Positions 43,793 through 52,264 of a stretch of DNA of 64,000 nt are shown here, in pieces. Position 1 is the first letter of the stretch; each line of letters starts with the position of its first letter. Both the position numbers and the translations under genes were made by a program. The notes under the pieces were generated by a model, which ran no database searches, was not told where the DNA came from, and saw only the letters and a program-made list of their open reading frames with translations. The stretch is taken from assembly GCA_040880065.1 (NCBI GenBank), contig JBBDJE010000062.1, positions 1 to 64,000 of the forward strand, in the 5' to 3' direction. The DNA is from Abyssibius sp040880065 (GTDB lineage Bacteria > Pseudomonadota > Alphaproteobacteria > Rhodobacterales > Rhodobacteraceae).

Positions 43793-44968
43793 TCAATCGG
43801 TCAATTTCGCGCGTTCGGCCAGGGCCGCAGCGGGGGGTGTGGCGCTTTGCACGCCCATTTCGGCAAGGGTTTCAGCCACGGCAGCCACAACGGCGCGCAT
43901 GGTGCTTGCATCCATCTGGCCAATACAGCCGATGCGGAAGCTTTCAACTGCCGTCAGCTTGCCGGGATAGATGATAAAGCCTTTGGATTTGAGCGCATCG
44001 TAAAAGCGCGTAAAGCCAAAGGCCGGATCGGCCGGGCAGAAGAATGTGGTAATGATCGGGGACAGCCATTTATCAGCCAGCAGGGTTTCAAACCCAAGCG
44101 CGCGCATACCGGCAACCAGCACATCGCGGTTATTGGCATAGCGCGCCCCGCGCCCGGTCACACCGCCTTCTTGCTCATGCAAGCGCAGTGCTTCCAGAAA
44201 GGCGGCCACAACATGCGTGGGCGGCGTATAGCGCCACTGGCCGGTTTTGTTCATATAGGCCCATTGCGCGTGGATATCGAGCGCAAGCGAGTGGCTTTGC
44301 CCCTTGGCCGCCGCAAGTGCTGTTTGTTTGGCCAGCACAAAACCAAAGCCCGGCACACCTTCAATGCATTTATTGGCGGATGAAACCAGCGCCTCGAACT
44401 GCACTTCGGCAGGGTCCAGATGCACGGCACCAAAGGCCGACATGCTGTCGATAAGCAGTTTGCAGCCAGCGGCATAGGTGGCGGCTGAAATTTCGGCGAT
44501 AGGGTTGAGGATGCCCGACGATGTTTCACAATGGATGGCCACCACATGGCTGATGGCGGGGTCTTCGGCGAGCAGCTTGGCCACTTCCGCCCCGCGCGGC
44601 GGCAGATAGTCGCCCTTATCGAGCACCACATGCGCGCGGCCCAGATAGCGCAGCGTTTCGGCGGCGCGCAGCCCGTAGGCACCGTTTGCAAGCACCAGCA
44701 CCTTGCCCGATTTCGGAATGAAGCTGCCGAGCATCGCCTCGACCGAGAAGCTGCCGCTGCCTTGCATGGGCACGCAATCATACGCCGAGGCCGATGCGCC
44801 GAGCATGGCCAAAAGCCGGGCGCGCAGGCTGGCAGTCATGGAGCGAAAATCGCTGTCCCAACTGCCCCAGTCGCGCAACATCGCCGCTTTTACCGAATAA
44901 GCGGTGGTCAGCGGGCCGGGGGTGAGCAGATAGGGCTCGCCTAGCCGTGGAGGTTCGATTTGTAGCAT
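43793..44968 (-). CDS. phnW: 2-aminoethylphosphonate-pyruvate aminotransferase
   Basis: A 391-residue class V PLP aminotransferase that transfers the amino group of 2-aminoethylphosphonate to pyruvate, giving phosphonoacetaldehyde and alanine. PLP Lys K200 in LVSSANKCIEG and Asp D174 in LLIDSMSAFG; EPYLLTPGPLTTAYSVKAAM is the family N-terminus. The ATG at 44968 has GGAG five bases upstream. It lies 92 bases after the Na/Pi carrier and is followed by phnA. First enzyme of the pathway. Confidence 0.95.
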   Translation of the reverse strand: MLQIEPPRLGEPYLLTPGPLTTAYSVKAAMLRDWGSWDSDFRSMTASLRARLLAMLGASASAYDCVPMQGSGSFSVEAMLGSFIPKSGKVLVLANGAYGLRAAETLRYLGRAHVVLDKGDYLPPRGAEVAKLLAEDPAISHVVAIHCETSSGILNPIAEISAATYAAGCKLLIDSMSAFGAVHLDPAEVQFEALVSSANKCIEGVPGFGFVLAKQTALAAAKGQSHSLALDIHAQWAYMNKTGQWRYTPPTHVVAAFLEALRLHEQEGGVTGRGARYANNRDVLVAGMRALGFETLLADKWLSPIITTFFCPADPAFGFTRFYDALKSKGFIIYPGKLTAVESFRIGCIGQMDASTMRAVVAAVAETLAEMGVQSATPPAAALAERAKLTD

Positions 44969-45060
44969 ATACGCTCCGCAAGACTGCACCATTGTTGCCC
45001 TTATGCGCGACGCAAACTCATTTGCAAAATCGTTAAATAAGATCGTATCATAAGCTGGGC

Positions 45061-46743
45061 TTATTCATCACTGGTGGCACGGTTGCGCGCTGGCACGGCC
45101 TCGATCAGCCGGCTGTCATGCAATTGCCCTTCGCGGTGCAATATCGAATAGGTGATCGTGGCGAAAAGCGAGTTGATCTCCTTGATCCCGCGCAGGGTTT
45201 CAAGGTGGATATCCGAGCTCTCAAAGCTCACCTCTTCGCCACCGCGCAGGCGCTTCAGGTGCTGCTTGCGGCTTTTGCGCTCCATCATGGTCATCTCGCC
45301 CTTTTCCTCAAACAGCACGCGGGCAAGGTCGGAATCGCTGGTTAGCAGCACGTTGTAGGAAAGCTGGATATTGCTCATCAGCCGTTCATGCATGCGTTTT
45401 AGCTCGTCCCATCCGGCGGAGGAAAACTTTAACCCTTTGCGGTTTTTCTCTTCGGCAAGGGTCAGCAGGCGCTTGGCCACAATATCGCCCGCCGTTTCAA
45501 TGTTGATCGCATATTCCGACAGGTCGCGCAGGCGGCGCACATCGGCTTTGCAAAGCTCTTGGCGGCCCATCAGCGCGGTATAGCGGCGGATATCGGTAAA
45601 GGCCTTGTTGACCTGCCGGTCCATGGCGCGCACGGCTGCAATTTGTTCGGCATCGCCGCTTTGGTAAAGATCCATCACCGGGCGTGTCATCACCTCGACC
45701 ACCTGCCCCATGCGCAAAACCTCACGCGTAACAGCGCCAAGCGCAAGCTTTGGCGTCGTCAGCAGGCTACGGTCAAGCGCGGAAACCGGGCCAAGCGCGG
45801 GGGCCGGTATTTTAATGGCAAACAGGCGCGCGACAAGCGGCTCAACCAGCCCCAAAAGCGGTAGCCAAAACAGCAATATCGCAGCGTTAAAGCCCAAATG
45901 CACAAAAACCAGCACTTGCCCCGCCCCAATGCGCCCGCTTTGCAGCGGCGACACCACAAGGTTCAACACCAGCAGCGCCACAACTGCACCGGTTCCGCGC
46001 AAAATAAGGTTGCCAAACGGAATGCGCCGCGCCACCGGGTCCTGCCCGCGGGTCAGCCAGATGGCGATAAGCGCGCCGCCGAGATTTGCCCCCAGCACAA
46101 GCGAAATACCGGCCTGAAGCGGCAAAATGCCAAGGGTGACGAAGGTGACACATAGCAATATCGCCGCAACCGAGGAATGCATGATAAAGGCCATGGCCGC
46201 GCCGAGCAGAAAGGCCGAAACATAGTCACCCGCCAAAAACCCCGCGACAACCGGCAGAAACGCGCCTTCGCGAATAGGCTCGGCGGCTTCGCCGATCAGC
46301 CGCAAGGAAAGCAGTATAAAGGCAACGCCCAGCAATATGCGCCCGGTTTGTTTGGGGCCACGGGCCGAGAGTTTGATAAACATCCAGCCGCCGACCGCCA
46401 GCAAAAGCGGCACCAGCCAGTCGAGCCGGAAAGACAGGATTTGCACCACAAGCGCCGAGCCGAGATCGGCCCCCAGCATAACCGCCAACCCGTTGGCCAG
46501 CGAGATAAGGCCCGAACTGGCCAGCCCCACGGTGAGCAAAGCAGCAGCCGTAGAGCTTTGCAGAATAACCGCAAGCACCATGCCCGCGCCTGCATTGGCC
46601 ATGCGCGAACCTTCGGCACGGGTAAGAATGCGCTTGAACGCCGGCCCAAGCGCGCGCTCGATGCCGGTTTGCACCATTTTAACTGCAAAAAGCAGCAACA
46701 TGGTGGCACCTGCAAGTTCCAGAATGAAGGTGAGCGTTGTCAT
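45061..46743 (-). CDS. Na/Pi cotransporter-like protein with PhoU-like domain
   Basis: A 560-residue membrane protein. The N-terminal half has the two inverted QSS repeats of the NptA/YjbB family: LQSSTAAALLTVGLASSGLI and MHSSVAAILLCVTFVTLG-LL; about eight hydrophobic segments. The C-terminal third (from about residue 340) is helical and PhoU-like. YjbB of E. coli, with the same layout, exports phosphate. It overlaps the DeoR start by four bases and precedes phnW, so phosphate released by PhnA may be exported or imported under the same control. Confidence 0.88.
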   Translation of the reverse strand: MTTLTFILELAGATMLLLFAVKMVQTGIERALGPAFKRILTRAEGSRMANAGAGMVLAVILQSSTAAALLTVGLASSGLISLANGLAVMLGADLGSALVVQILSFRLDWLVPLLLAVGGWMFIKLSARGPKQTGRILLGVAFILLSLRLIGEAAEPIREGAFLPVVAGFLAGDYVSAFLLGAAMAFIMHSSVAAILLCVTFVTLGILPLQAGISLVLGANLGGALIAIWLTRGQDPVARRIPFGNLILRGTGAVVALLVLNLVVSPLQSGRIGAGQVLVFVHLGFNAAILLFWLPLLGLVEPLVARLFAIKIPAPALGPVSALDRSLLTTPKLALGAVTREVLRMGQVVEVMTRPVMDLYQSGDAEQIAAVRAMDRQVNKAFTDIRRYTALMGRQELCKADVRRLRDLSEYAINIETAGDIVAKRLLTLAEEKNRKGLKFSSAGWDELKRMHERLMSNIQLSYNVLLTSDSDLARVLFEEKGEMTMMERKSRKQHLKRLRGGEEVSFESSDIHLETLRGIKEINSLFATITYSILHREGQLHDSRLIEAVPARNRATSDE

Positions 46744-47528
46744 TTACTGTCTTTCGGTTTGGGCGGGGCGATATGCAGATCAACCCCCCAGTTGCAGGCA
46801 GCTTTGGCAATGGCTTCGGGCGCGGGCTGGTCGCTGACAAGCAACGAGAACTGCGCAGGCTCGCCAAGCGAAATGGGGGCGTTGCGCTCAAACTTGGTGG
46901 CGTCGGCAACGGCAATGGCGGTGCGGGCTTGCGCGAGCATGACACGGCCGAGATCCGCTTCGGCGGCATCAAACTGGCCAAAGCCTTGCGTTGTGATGCC
47001 CGCAACACTGATGACTGCAAAATCGGGCGTGAAGCGGCGCAGATAATCCATCGCCTCGGCCCCGAATGCGCCGCCGTCAGCCGCGCGCAACGCACCGCCC
47101 GCCAGCATGACCTGATGGGCCTGTTCGCGCCCCAGCCGCCAAGCAACCTCGAGTGAATTTGTGATGATCGTAAGGTTTTTATGTGTGGCCAGCGCCTCGG
47201 CCACATAAATACTGGTGGTGCCAGTATCTAAAAACAGGCTCACGCCATTGGGAATAATTGCCGCCACGGCCAGCCCGATGCGCCGCTTTGCGCCCTTTTG
47301 GGCATTCAGCCTTGCGCGAAAGGCGGGCTCGCCGGTTTGCGCGGTGAGAAACACACCGCCATGCACGCGCACCGCCAGGCCTTGCCCCGCCAGCCGTTTG
47401 ACATTGCGGCGCACAGTCTCTTCGGAAACATTCAACGCGCTGGCAAGCTCCGCGGTGCGGCTGGAACCGCCAAGCGCGCGCAGCATGTCCAATGTTGCCC
47501 GCTCTCGATGTGAAGAATGCTCGCCCAT
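46740..47528 (-). CDS. DeoR/GlpR-family transcriptional regulator
   Basis: A 262-residue repressor-type regulator. The N-terminal winged helix-turn-helix includes LASALNVSEETVRRNVKRLA, and the C-terminal effector domain of the ISOCOT fold has LFLDTGTTSIYVAEAL. The ATG at 47528 is chosen; longer readings enter the AT-rich leader. It is first in the phn operon and overlaps the carrier gene by four bases. DeoR regulators usually sense sugar phosphates, so a phosphorylated or phosphonate intermediate as inducer is plausible. Confidence 0.88.
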   Translation of the reverse strand: MGEHSSHRERATLDMLRALGGSSRTAELASALNVSEETVRRNVKRLAGQGLAVRVHGGVFLTAQTGEPAFRARLNAQKGAKRRIGLAVAAIIPNGVSLFLDTGTTSIYVAEALATHKNLTIITNSLEVAWRLGREQAHQVMLAGGALRAADGGAFGAEAMDYLRRFTPDFAVISVAGITTQGFGQFDAAEADLGRVMLAQARTAIAVADATKFERNAPISLGEPAQFSLLVSDQPAPEAIAKAACNWGVDLHIAPPKPKDSK

Positions 47529-47566
47529 TTTTTGCCCGTTGTTGAGTGGGGCTTTTGCCCATTTTT
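47523..47566. promoter_or_regulatory. Direct repeats at the DeoR start, candidate operator
   Basis: GCCCATTTTT occurs at 47523-47532 and 47557-47566, and TTTTGCCC at 47530-47537 and 47553-47560. The first copy covers the ATG of the regulator gene. Repeated half-sites around the start are typical of DeoR autoregulation. Confidence 0.5.
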
Positions 47567-47619
47567 GTTTGTTTTTTTTACTATACCCACATTTTCCAAC
47601 ATAATAAAGCAAAAGAAAA

Positions 47620-47643
47620 CCCCCGCATCATGCGATGCGGGGG
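47620..47643 (-). terminator. Terminator of the alcohol dehydrogenase operon
   Basis: CCCCCGCATC pairs with GATGCGGGGG (10 base pairs, 4-base loop) and on the minus strand is followed by TTTTCTTTT. It is about 25 bases after the dehydrogenase stop and separates it from the phn operon. Confidence 0.9.
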
Positions 47644-47668
47644 CACTGCAAGGGGCCGCACTGTCTGT

Positions 47669-48814
47669 CTAAAAACAGGCGCGCAGCAGTTCGATCGTGT
47701 TGCTCAGCGTCATCTTGCGCGGGTTGGCCCCGGCGGTCGGGTCTTCGATAGCCATGGCGGCAAGGTCTTCGATACGGTCATCGGGAATGCCGAGCGCGGT
47801 TAGGGTGGCCGGGATGCCAAGCTCGGCGCGCAGGGCCAGAACATAGTCATAAAACCCGTCAAACCCGCCGGAAATACCCAGATAGGCGGCGATGAGGTAG
47901 ATCTTGTCTTCCACCTCGGCGCGGTTGAATTGCAGCACCATCGGCATGACCACGGCATTGAGCGTGCCATGATGTGCGTTGTAAACCGCCCCAAGCGGGT
48001 GGGATAGCGCATGAATGCCGCCAAGCCCTTTTTGAAAGGCCACAGCCCCCATGGCCGCCGCGCTCATCATATGGGCGCGGGCCTCAATGTCGGTGCCATC
48101 GGCATAGGCGCGGGGCAGGTTTTCCTTGACCAGCCGCAGCCCTTCCAGCGCGATGCCTGCGCTCATCGGGTGGTAATAGGTGGTGCAGTAAGCCTCAAGG
48201 CAATGCGCAAAGGCGTCCATCCCGGTGCCTGCGGTAATGGCTTTGGGCATGCCAACGGTCAGTTCAGGGTCGACAATAACAACTGTGGGCAGCACTTTGG
48301 GGTGGAAGATGATTTTTTTCACATGCGTTTCGGAATTGGTGATGATGCTCGCGCGCCCCACCTCCGAGCCTGTGCCCGCCGTGGTTGGCACGGCAACGAT
48401 GGGCGCAATTGTATCGGCATTGGCGCGGGTCCAGTAATCACCTATATCCTCAAAATCCCAGATCGGGCGGGTTTGGCCGGCCATGAAGGCCACCATTTTC
48501 GCCAGATCAAGGCCAGAGCCGCCGCCAAAGGCGACAACGCCGTCATGGCCGCCAGCCTTATAGGCGGCAACACCGGCTTGCATGTTTTTCTCGTTCGGGT
48601 TCGGGTCCACCTCGGCAAACATGGCGCGGCCAAGGCCAGCAGCGGCCATGATGTCCAGCGTTCTTGCGGTCACGGGCAGCGTTGCAAGGCCACGATCAGT
48701 GACCAGCAGCGGCTTTTTCATGCCCGCCTGCGCGCAGGCATCGCCCAGTTCAGCAATGCGGCCCGCGCCAAAACGCACGGCAGTCGGGTAAGACCAGTTG
48801 GCTTTCAGCTTCAT
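47669..48814 (-). CDS. Iron-containing alcohol dehydrogenase
   Basis: A 381-residue group III alcohol dehydrogenase. Cofactor loop GGGSGLDLAKMVAFMAG; metal-ligand histidines in DAFAHCLEAYCTTYYHP and GGIHALSHPLGAVYNAHHG. The ATG overlaps the aldehyde dehydrogenase stop (4 bases). In the order ligase, aldehyde dehydrogenase, alcohol dehydrogenase, it could oxidise the hydroxyl of a gamma-glutamylated amino alcohol; this is inferred. The family also contains enzymes for lactaldehyde, propanediol and others. Confidence 0.9.
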   Translation of the reverse strand: MKLKANWSYPTAVRFGAGRIAELGDACAQAGMKKPLLVTDRGLATLPVTARTLDIMAAAGLGRAMFAEVDPNPNEKNMQAGVAAYKAGGHDGVVAFGGGSGLDLAKMVAFMAGQTRPIWDFEDIGDYWTRANADTIAPIVAVPTTAGTGSEVGRASIITNSETHVKKIIFHPKVLPTVVIVDPELTVGMPKAITAGTGMDAFAHCLEAYCTTYYHPMSAGIALEGLRLVKENLPRAYADGTDIEARAHMMSAAAMGAVAFQKGLGGIHALSHPLGAVYNAHHGTLNAVVMPMVLQFNRAEVEDKIYLIAAYLGISGGFDGFYDYVLALRAELGIPATLTALGIPDDRIEDLAAMAIEDPTAGANPRKMTLSNTIELLRACF

Positions 48815-50199
48815 TTTGTCACCTTCTTCATATGGTAGGATTTGGGCCGCGTCAGGTTGTGATAGCCGATAACCGACAACCCGCCCCCGCGCCCGGTATT
48901 CTTGCAACCAGTCCAGCACAAGGCCGGGTCCAGATAATCGGCGCGGTTCATGAACACGGTGCCGGTTTCGATTTGCGCGCCTATGGCGGCGGCGCGGGCC
49001 GCATCGGCTGTCCACAGGCTCGCGGTCAGGCCGAACTCGCTGTCATTCATCAGCGCTATGGCCTCATCATCCGAGTTGACCTTCATGATGCCCACAACAG
49101 GCCCAAAACTTTCATCGCGCATCACGCGCATGGAATGGTCGACATCGACCAGCACCTGCGGCATCAGGTAGGTGCCGCCGTCATCTTCGGGGAAGTCGGC
49201 CGGGTCGATCAGCGCGCGCGCACCTGCGGCAATGGCCTCGGCGGTCTGGGCGCGCACCTCGGCGGCAAACCGGATATTGGCCATAGGGCCAAGGGTGGTT
49301 TGCGCGTCAAACGGGTTGCCAAGCTTATATTTGCGCACCTCGGCGGCGAAAGCTTCAACAAACGCGTCGTAATGCTTGGCGGTCACGTAAATCCGCTCGA
49401 TTCCGCAGCAGCACTGGCCTGCGTTGAACATTGCGCCGTCAACCAATGTGGCCACGGCGGCGCCAAGATCGGCATCTTCCATCACATAGGCAGGGTCTTT
49501 GCCACCCAGTTCCAGCCCGAAGCTTGTAAAGGTGCCAGCACCGGCACGTTCCATCGCGCGCCCGCCGCCAACCGAGCCCGTAAAATTCACAAAGCGGAAA
49601 TGGCCCGCACCGATCAGGCCTGACGTCGTGTCATGGTCCATCACCACGTTGTGGAACACGCCCGCAGGCAGGCCCACCTTTGCAAAAGCATCGGCAATGC
49701 GTTCACCGACCAGCAAGGTCTGGCTGGCATGTTTCAGCACCACGGTATTGCCGGCAATCAGCGCCGGTGCAATCGTGTTCATCGCGGTCATATAGGGGTA
49801 GTTCCATGGCGCCACGACCAGCACCGCGCCATGCGCTTCGCGCAGAATCCGGCGCTCGAAATTGTCGGACTCCTCAATCACAATCGGCGCCAGCGTTTCT
49901 GCAGCAATCGCGGCCATGTGCTTTGTGCGCTCGTTCAGCCCGCCATATTCGCCGCCATAGCGCGTGGGGCGTCCCATCATATGCGCCAGTTCCGGCACAA
50001 TCTCATCGGCTGCGTCATTGAGCGCCTTTAGGGCGGCGAGCACATAGTCGATGCGCGCCTGCAAGGGCAGCGCCGCCCATGGCTTTTGTGCAGCCTTGGC
50101 CGCCTCGGCCACCTTGGTTGCCTCGGCCAGCGAAAGCGCAGCCCGTTCGGCATAAACCGACCCGTCAACAGGCGAGATACATTGGATCATCTTGGTCAT
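48811..50199 (-). CDS. Aldehyde dehydrogenase
   Basis: A 462-residue NAD(P)-dependent aldehyde dehydrogenase. Active-site Cys in MFNAGQCCCGIERIYV (three consecutive cysteines, an unusual cluster), Glu in GLELGGKDPAYV, and VVAPWNYPYMTAMNTIAPAL for cofactor binding. The ATG at 50199 (MTKMIQCISPVDG) was chosen. It lies 10 bases after the GS-like gene and overlaps the alcohol dehydrogenase gene. It probably finishes oxidation of the alcohol made or used by its neighbour. Substrate not determined. Confidence 0.9.
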   Translation of the reverse strand: MTKMIQCISPVDGSVYAERAALSLAEATKVAEAAKAAQKPWAALPLQARIDYVLAALKALNDAADEIVPELAHMMGRPTRYGGEYGGLNERTKHMAAIAAETLAPIVIEESDNFERRILREAHGAVLVVAPWNYPYMTAMNTIAPALIAGNTVVLKHASQTLLVGERIADAFAKVGLPAGVFHNVVMDHDTTSGLIGAGHFRFVNFTGSVGGGRAMERAGAGTFTSFGLELGGKDPAYVMEDADLGAAVATLVDGAMFNAGQCCCGIERIYVTAKHYDAFVEAFAAEVRKYKLGNPFDAQTTLGPMANIRFAAEVRAQTAEAIAAGARALIDPADFPEDDGGTYLMPQVLVDVDHSMRVMRDESFGPVVGIMKVNSDDEAIALMNDSEFGLTASLWTADAARAAAIGAQIETGTVFMNRADYLDPALCWTGCKNTGRGGGLSVIGYHNLTRPKSYHMKKVTK

Positions 50200-50209
50200 T
50201 TTCAGCCCC

Positions 50210-51577
50210 TTATGCGCGCTCAAACCCGCGCGAAACTTCATAATCGGTGACGCGGCGGTCAAAATCTTCCTGCTCCCACATCGCGGCATGGTGGTAATGG
50301 TCAACCACATCATCACCAAAAGCGCCGCGCAGCATGGCCGAGCTGTTCATCGCCGCCGCCGCCGCGCGCAGGGTTTTTGGCACTTCGCGGACTTTATCGG
50401 CACCGTAAGCATCGCCGGTAAATGGCGCTTCCAGCTCCAGCTTGCGCTCGATCCCGTCAAGCCCTGCCGCGATTTGCGCCGCCATCGCCAGATAGGGGTT
50501 CAGGTCTGACCCGCCAACACGGCATTCAATGCGGATGGCTTTGGAGCCTTCGCCGCACATCCGATAGCCCGCCGTGCGGTTATCGCGCGACCAAACGGCT
50601 TTGGTTGGCGCAAAAGTGCCCGCCGCAAAACGCTTGTAAGAGTTGATATAGGGCGCAAGGAAATAGGTGGTCGCGTCGGCATGTTCCAGCAGGCCCGCCA
50701 CATAATGCTCCATCAGCTTTGACATGCCACCCTTGACGGCAGAATCAAAGAACAGCGGCGCGCCCTCTTTGGACCATAGCGATTGGTGGATATGGCTGGA
50801 GCTTCCCGCCGCATCGGTTTTCCACTTGGCCAAAAATGTCAGCGCGCGGCCTTTCTGCCATGCGATTTCCTTGCAGCCGTTCTTGGTCAGCGCGTGGTTG
50901 TCGGCAGTGTCCAGCGCCTCGGCATATTTGACGTTGATTTCCTCTTGGCCTGCATCCGCCTCGCCCTTTGAGCCTTCCACCGGAATGCCCGCACCGTTCA
51001 GCCCGTTGCGGATGGCGCGCATCACCTCCTCTTCCTTTGTGGTCTGGAAGATGTGATAATCTTCATTGTATTTGCCTAGGGTCTGCATGCTTGCGTAACC
51101 GCGCGCCTGCAACGCCTCATAGCTGTCATCAAACAGGAAGAACTCAAGCTCGGTCGCCATCATCGCGGTCATGCCCATGTCATTCAAACGGGCAAGCTGG
51201 CGTTTCAGAACAGCGCGGGGCGAATGGGCAATTGCGCCATGGCCGTGGTGGTCCATTACATCGGCCAGCACCAGCGCGGTTTTTTCCAGCCACGGAATAT
51301 GGCGCAGCGTGGCCATATCGGGGCGCATCATGTAATCTCCATAGCCCGCGGCCCAACTGGTCGAGGCATAGCCGGCAACGGTGTGCATTTCCATATCGGT
51401 CGCCAGCACATAGTTGCAGCAATGGGTTTCGGCATGGCCGCTATTGACGAAGAATTCGCCGGTCAGCCGCTTGCCCATAAGGCGGCCCTGCATATCGACG
51501 GCCGCGATGATGACCGTATCAATTGCTCCCGCAGCGACCGCGGCTTTCAAATTCTCGAAACTCAGATTCCCCGGCAT
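50210..51577 (-). CDS. Glutamine synthetase-family gamma-glutamyl ligase
   Basis: A 455-residue GS-superfamily enzyme in the branch that includes gamma-glutamyl amine ligases (PuuA, IpuC, GlnA4 types). Visible: the N-terminal VDMQGRLMGKRL segment, the first metal Glu pair TELEFFLFDD, the GEADAGQEEINVKY loop, GSSSHIHQSLW, and NRTAGYRMCGEGSKAIRIECR. It heads a three-gene operon with an aldehyde dehydrogenase and an iron alcohol dehydrogenase, a context of amine or amino-alcohol catabolism through gamma-glutamylated intermediates. A gamma-glutamyl hydrolase to release the product is not found nearby. Confidence 0.85.
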   Translation of the reverse strand: MPGNLSFENLKAAVAAGAIDTVIIAAVDMQGRLMGKRLTGEFFVNSGHAETHCCNYVLATDMEMHTVAGYASTSWAAGYGDYMMRPDMATLRHIPWLEKTALVLADVMDHHGHGAIAHSPRAVLKRQLARLNDMGMTAMMATELEFFLFDDSYEALQARGYASMQTLGKYNEDYHIFQTTKEEEVMRAIRNGLNGAGIPVEGSKGEADAGQEEINVKYAEALDTADNHALTKNGCKEIAWQKGRALTFLAKWKTDAAGSSSHIHQSLWSKEGAPLFFDSAVKGGMSKLMEHYVAGLLEHADATTYFLAPYINSYKRFAAGTFAPTKAVWSRDNRTAGYRMCGEGSKAIRIECRVGGSDLNPYLAMAAQIAAGLDGIERKLELEAPFTGDAYGADKVREVPKTLRAAAAAMNSSAMLRGAFGDDVVDHYHHAAMWEQEDFDRRVTDYEVSRGFERA

Positions 51578-51840
51578 GATTCCCCCTCAACTGCGCTATG
51601 GCTGGCATTCTGTGGTATTTCGCACAGTATGATCAACTCTGAAAATTATGCTACATTCCTTTTGGTGCTGATGATGATGGCGCAGTCCGGCATGAAAGGC
51701 CAGTCTTGGCGCAACAGCCAGAAAATTCTATGCGAAACCCGGTAAACATGTTACCGATTTTAGTGCTGAAACAGGGGATTAGCCTAAAGTTAGCCAGATA
51801 TTACACATGATTGAACACCCAGGAATAGACAGGAAAAGAT
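51578..51840. promoter_or_regulatory. Divergent intergenic region with operator-like palindrome
   Basis: Between the GS-like ligase gene and the Lys-rich gene. It contains a perfect inverted repeat CGGTAA-ACATG-TTACCG at 51740-51756, a natural candidate operator; no regulator gene is next to it. Confidence 0.45.
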
Positions 51841-52221
51841 ATGCCTAAAGCAGACGCAGCACCTTTGAAGGACATTGCCAAGTTCAAGAATATGGACCTT
51901 TCCAAGGCCTGGCAGGCCACCAAGAAGGTTTGCACAACCAAGGCCAAGGAGTTCATCAAGGAATATGGCAAGGATGATGACGATTCAAAGGCCTATATTG
52001 CAACGCTGACGGGGTTCAAATCCGGTTTTGCAGCCCAGCTTGAAAAGCTGCAAAAAGCAAAAACCCGCGATGACCAGATAAAGCAGGCACAAAAGGCGCT
52101 GGTGATCTGCAAGGCCTATAACAAGACCGTGGACGATACCTGCCCCGGCGGCAAGGTCAAGCTTGCGCTTGACGGTGCGCTGGATGGCATCAAGAAGGAG
52201 CTTCAGGCCGTGTTGAAATAG
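51841..52221 (+). CDS. Lysine-rich hypothetical protein
   Basis: A 126-residue soluble protein rich in Lys, Ala and Asp, starting MPKADAAPLKDIAKFKNMDL, probably all-helical. Three Cys (KKVCTTK, LVICKAY and DDTCPGG) could bind metal or form a disulfide. GACAGGAAAAGAT just before the ATG gives a ribosome site. No family recognised. It is alone and followed by the assembly gap within 25 bases, so its downstream neighbour is unknown. Confidence 0.7.
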   Translation: MPKADAAPLKDIAKFKNMDLSKAWQATKKVCTTKAKEFIKEYGKDDDDSKAYIATLTGFKSGFAAQLEKLQKAKTRDDQIKQAQKALVICKAYNKTVDDTCPGGKVKLALDGALDGIKKELQAVLK

Positions 52222-52243
52222 GCAGGGCGCGCGCGGCCTTGAG

Positions 52244-52253
52244 NNNNNNNNNN
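52244..52253. other. Assembly gap (10 N)
   Basis: Ten N bases. The true distance between the two flanks is unknown; sequence may be missing. The left flank ends right after a Lys-rich gene and the right flank begins right before the stop of an ABC ATPase gene, so at least the terminator and possibly more genes could be lost. Confidence 0.98.
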
Positions 52254-52264
52254 CCCCCGCGACC

